Below are positions 62,646 through 64,000 of a stretch of 64,000 bases of DNA, in pieces (the first letter of the stretch is position 1; each line of letters begins with the position of its first letter). Source of the DNA: Leuconostoc gasicomitatum LMG 18811 (lineage in GTDB: Bacteria > Bacillota > Bacilli > Lactobacillales > Lactobacillaceae). A model generated the notes under the pieces. It worked only from the letters and a program-made list of their open reading frames with translations. It was not told the DNA's origin and did no database searches. The stretch is taken from the NCBI RefSeq assembly GCF_000196855.1, contig NC_014319.1:868001-932000 (forward strand), in the 5' to 3' direction. A program made the position numbers and the translations under genes.

Positions 62646-64000
62646 TTCGCTTACTAAAAATACGAAACATCTATTGCACGCACTTTATCAAAGTGGTGTC
62701 AGGCATTTTGTTGTGTCACCAGGATCGCGCACAACACCAGTTGCATTATTATTAGCAGAATATGCACGACAAAATAAAAACATCAAACTCTATATTGATG
62801 TAGATGAACGTTCGGCCGGGTTCTTTGCGTTAGGTATTGCAAAAAGGTTACTTGAACCAGTGGCGCTCTTAGGAACCTCTGGCACAGCGATTACTGAATA
62901 TACCTCGGCTGTTGCTGAAGCTCACATTTCACATATTCCACTTATTGTTTTATCGACAGATAGGCCGATAGAATTGCAAGATAATGGTGCACCGCAAACG
63001 ATACCACAACATCAAATATTTGGTGCGTTAACAAAAAAATTTGTGGTGTTTACCTTACAGGATGAACAACCAGATGTGACATCATATATTGATTTCATGA
63101 CACAGAAATTAGTTCATGAGATAGTGATGGCACCCAAAGGACCACTGCAGATCAATTTACCGTTACGTAAACCATTAATGCCACAATTAAACGAACCAAC
63201 CACAATTGTTGTGCCACCCCTAAAATTTGATAAAACAGCTGATAGTATGCCACCAATGCAGCTTTCTGAATCGCGAGTAGTTATTATTGCAGGTCCAAAT
63301 GAAGGCAATGACTACCAGTCTGAAGTTCTCAATTTTTCAAAAAAATATCATGTACCAGTTATTGCTGATGTGTTAAGCCGTACACGACAGAAAGCAACCA
63401 TTTATGGTATTGATGCACTGATTAAGGCCAATATTTTGACGGCGATTTATCAACCAGATCTTGTCATTCGGTTTGGTGCAACACCAATTTCGGCTCGTAT
63501 ATTGGAATGGTTAAAATCAGAAAATATACCAGTCTGGTTTGTCGGTGAAGATACGTTAGCTGATCACTCGAGACATGTATCACGTGTCTCGCAAGTGTCG
63601 CCAACTTCTTTTTTATCACAAATATCTGTCAACAATGATGCCGATTTTTATCAGCAATGGCAACATTTAAATCAAAAAAAACGACACATTACCGGAGAAG
63701 CAAGTATTGCACATGTTTTAGATCGTGTTTTACCAGATCAAACGGCTGTGTTTGTTGCTAATAGTATGGCTATTCGTGATATGGATGATGTTTTTACTGG
63801 ACAGACAACACAAAATATTTATGCCAATCGTGGGGCAAATGGTATTGATGGTATTGTCTCGACTGCTTTAGGAATGAGCAGCACTTCACCAAGGCGTAGT
63901 GTATTGTTAACCGGTGATTTAACGTTATTTCATGATATGAATGGTCTCATGATGGCGCGACAATATCACTTACCAATTGATATCATTGTGATCAATAACA
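62635..64000 (+). CDS. menD: MenD, SEPHCHC synthase (3' end beyond the window)
   Basis: The visible 455 codons begin MTINSLTKNTKHLLHALYQS and show GVRHFVVSPGSRTTPVALLL, DVDERSAGFFALGIAK, LLGTSGTAITEYTSAVAEAH, STDRPIELQDNGAPQTI and NRGANGIDGIVSTALG, the ThDP-enzyme MenD. It joins isochorismate and 2-oxoglutarate in menaquinone synthesis. AAAGGTGATG is the ribosome binding site inside menF. The C-terminal ThDP/Mg site begins (LLTGDLTLFHDMNGL) before the frame leaves the window; it has no stop up to 64000. Confidence 0.95.
   Translation, partial: MTINSLTKNTKHLLHALYQSGVRHFVVSPGSRTTPVALLLAEYARQNKNIKLYIDVDERSAGFFALGIAKRLLEPVALLGTSGTAITEYTSAVAEAHISHIPLIVLSTDRPIELQDNGAPQTIPQHQIFGALTKKFVVFTLQDEQPDVTSYIDFMTQKLVHEIVMAPKGPLQINLPLRKPLMPQLNEPTTIVVPPLKFDKTADSMPPMQLSESRVVIIAGPNEGNDYQSEVLNFSKKYHVPVIADVLSRTRQKATIYGIDALIKANILTAIYQPDLVIRFGATPISARILEWLKSENIPVWFVGEDTLADHSRHVSRVSQVSPTSFLSQISVNNDADFYQQWQHLNQKKRHITGEASIAHVLDRVLPDQTAVFVANSMAIRDMDDVFTGQTTQNIYANRGANGIDGIVSTALGMSSTSPRRSVLLTGDLTLFHDMNGLMMARQYHLPIDIIVINN

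Overview
The window is AT-rich, dense, mostly co-directional low-GC Gram-positive chromosome. It looks like a heterofermentative lactic acid bacterium, most likely Leuconostoc or a close relative. The reasons are AGGAGG-type ribosome binding sites, extended -10 promoters, T-box leaders, a PyrR-type pyr attenuator, a MurE without the DAP-type DNPR motif, an SOS box of the Gram-positive CGAAC-N4-GTTCG type, mevalonate-pathway MvaS and menaquinone genes. The genus is an inference. I see no rRNA, tRNA, insertion sequence, prophage or CRISPR array.

Layout. 1-1.7 kb (leftward): ilvE start, a stand-alone PTS IIC-like membrane protein, and a leader-peptide attenuator rich in Ile/Val codons. 1.8-6.2 kb: D-2-hydroxyacid dehydrogenase, phosphodiesterase, folC-like ligase, dus. 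6.2-7.7 kb: a gene-poor stretch with hairpins and a possible ncRNA, then four small unrecognised genes. 7.8-18.1 kb: murE, an RHH regulator, an SPFH protein, coaBC, a DUF2187-like gene, T-box/argS/argR, PBP1A, a YlbF-like protein, lepB. 18.1-27.1 kb: a complete seven-gene de novo UMP operon (pyrB-pyrC-carA-carB-pyrD-pyrF-pyrE) behind a PyrR attenuator, without pyrR or pyrK. 27.1-29 kb: lexA, yneF, plsC. 29-33.3 kb: trmN6-yazA, rpsB-tsf, pyrH-frr. 33.4-39 kb: a DUF805 protein, then a T-box that is separated from glyQS by a two-gene satD-like module carrying its own palindromic control region. 39-50.2 kb: oxidoreductase, lepA, quinone reductase, prmA-rsmE, an ABC-F protein, mvaS, an ACT protein and a UPF0210 protein. 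50.3-58.6 kb: a membrane-anchored protein (leftward), xerC, an aldose epimerase, an orphan trp T-box with trpF, pnuC, a HAM1-like protein, a short structured RNA, and tex with a GNAT gene. 58.6-64 kb: yitT, a Ser-rich anchored protein, pdxK-pdxU2 (vitamin B6), and menF-menD (menD runs off the window).

How it works together. Most genes are housekeeping: nucleotide synthesis, translation, cell wall and cofactors. The unusual content is at the RNA and regulatory level: three T-box leaders (argS, glyQS, trpF), an Ile/Val attenuator, a PyrR attenuator, a bistable-looking short RNA at 55.6 kb, and several genes whose -10 box sits so close to the ATG that their mRNAs should be leaderless. I do not find a new multi-gene defence or biosynthetic system. 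The best candidates for something undescribed are the satD-like insertion between the glycine T-box and glyQS, the 55.6 kb RNA, the 6.3-6.7 kb putative ncRNA, and the link of a PfoR/IIC-type transporter to branched-chain amino acid control.
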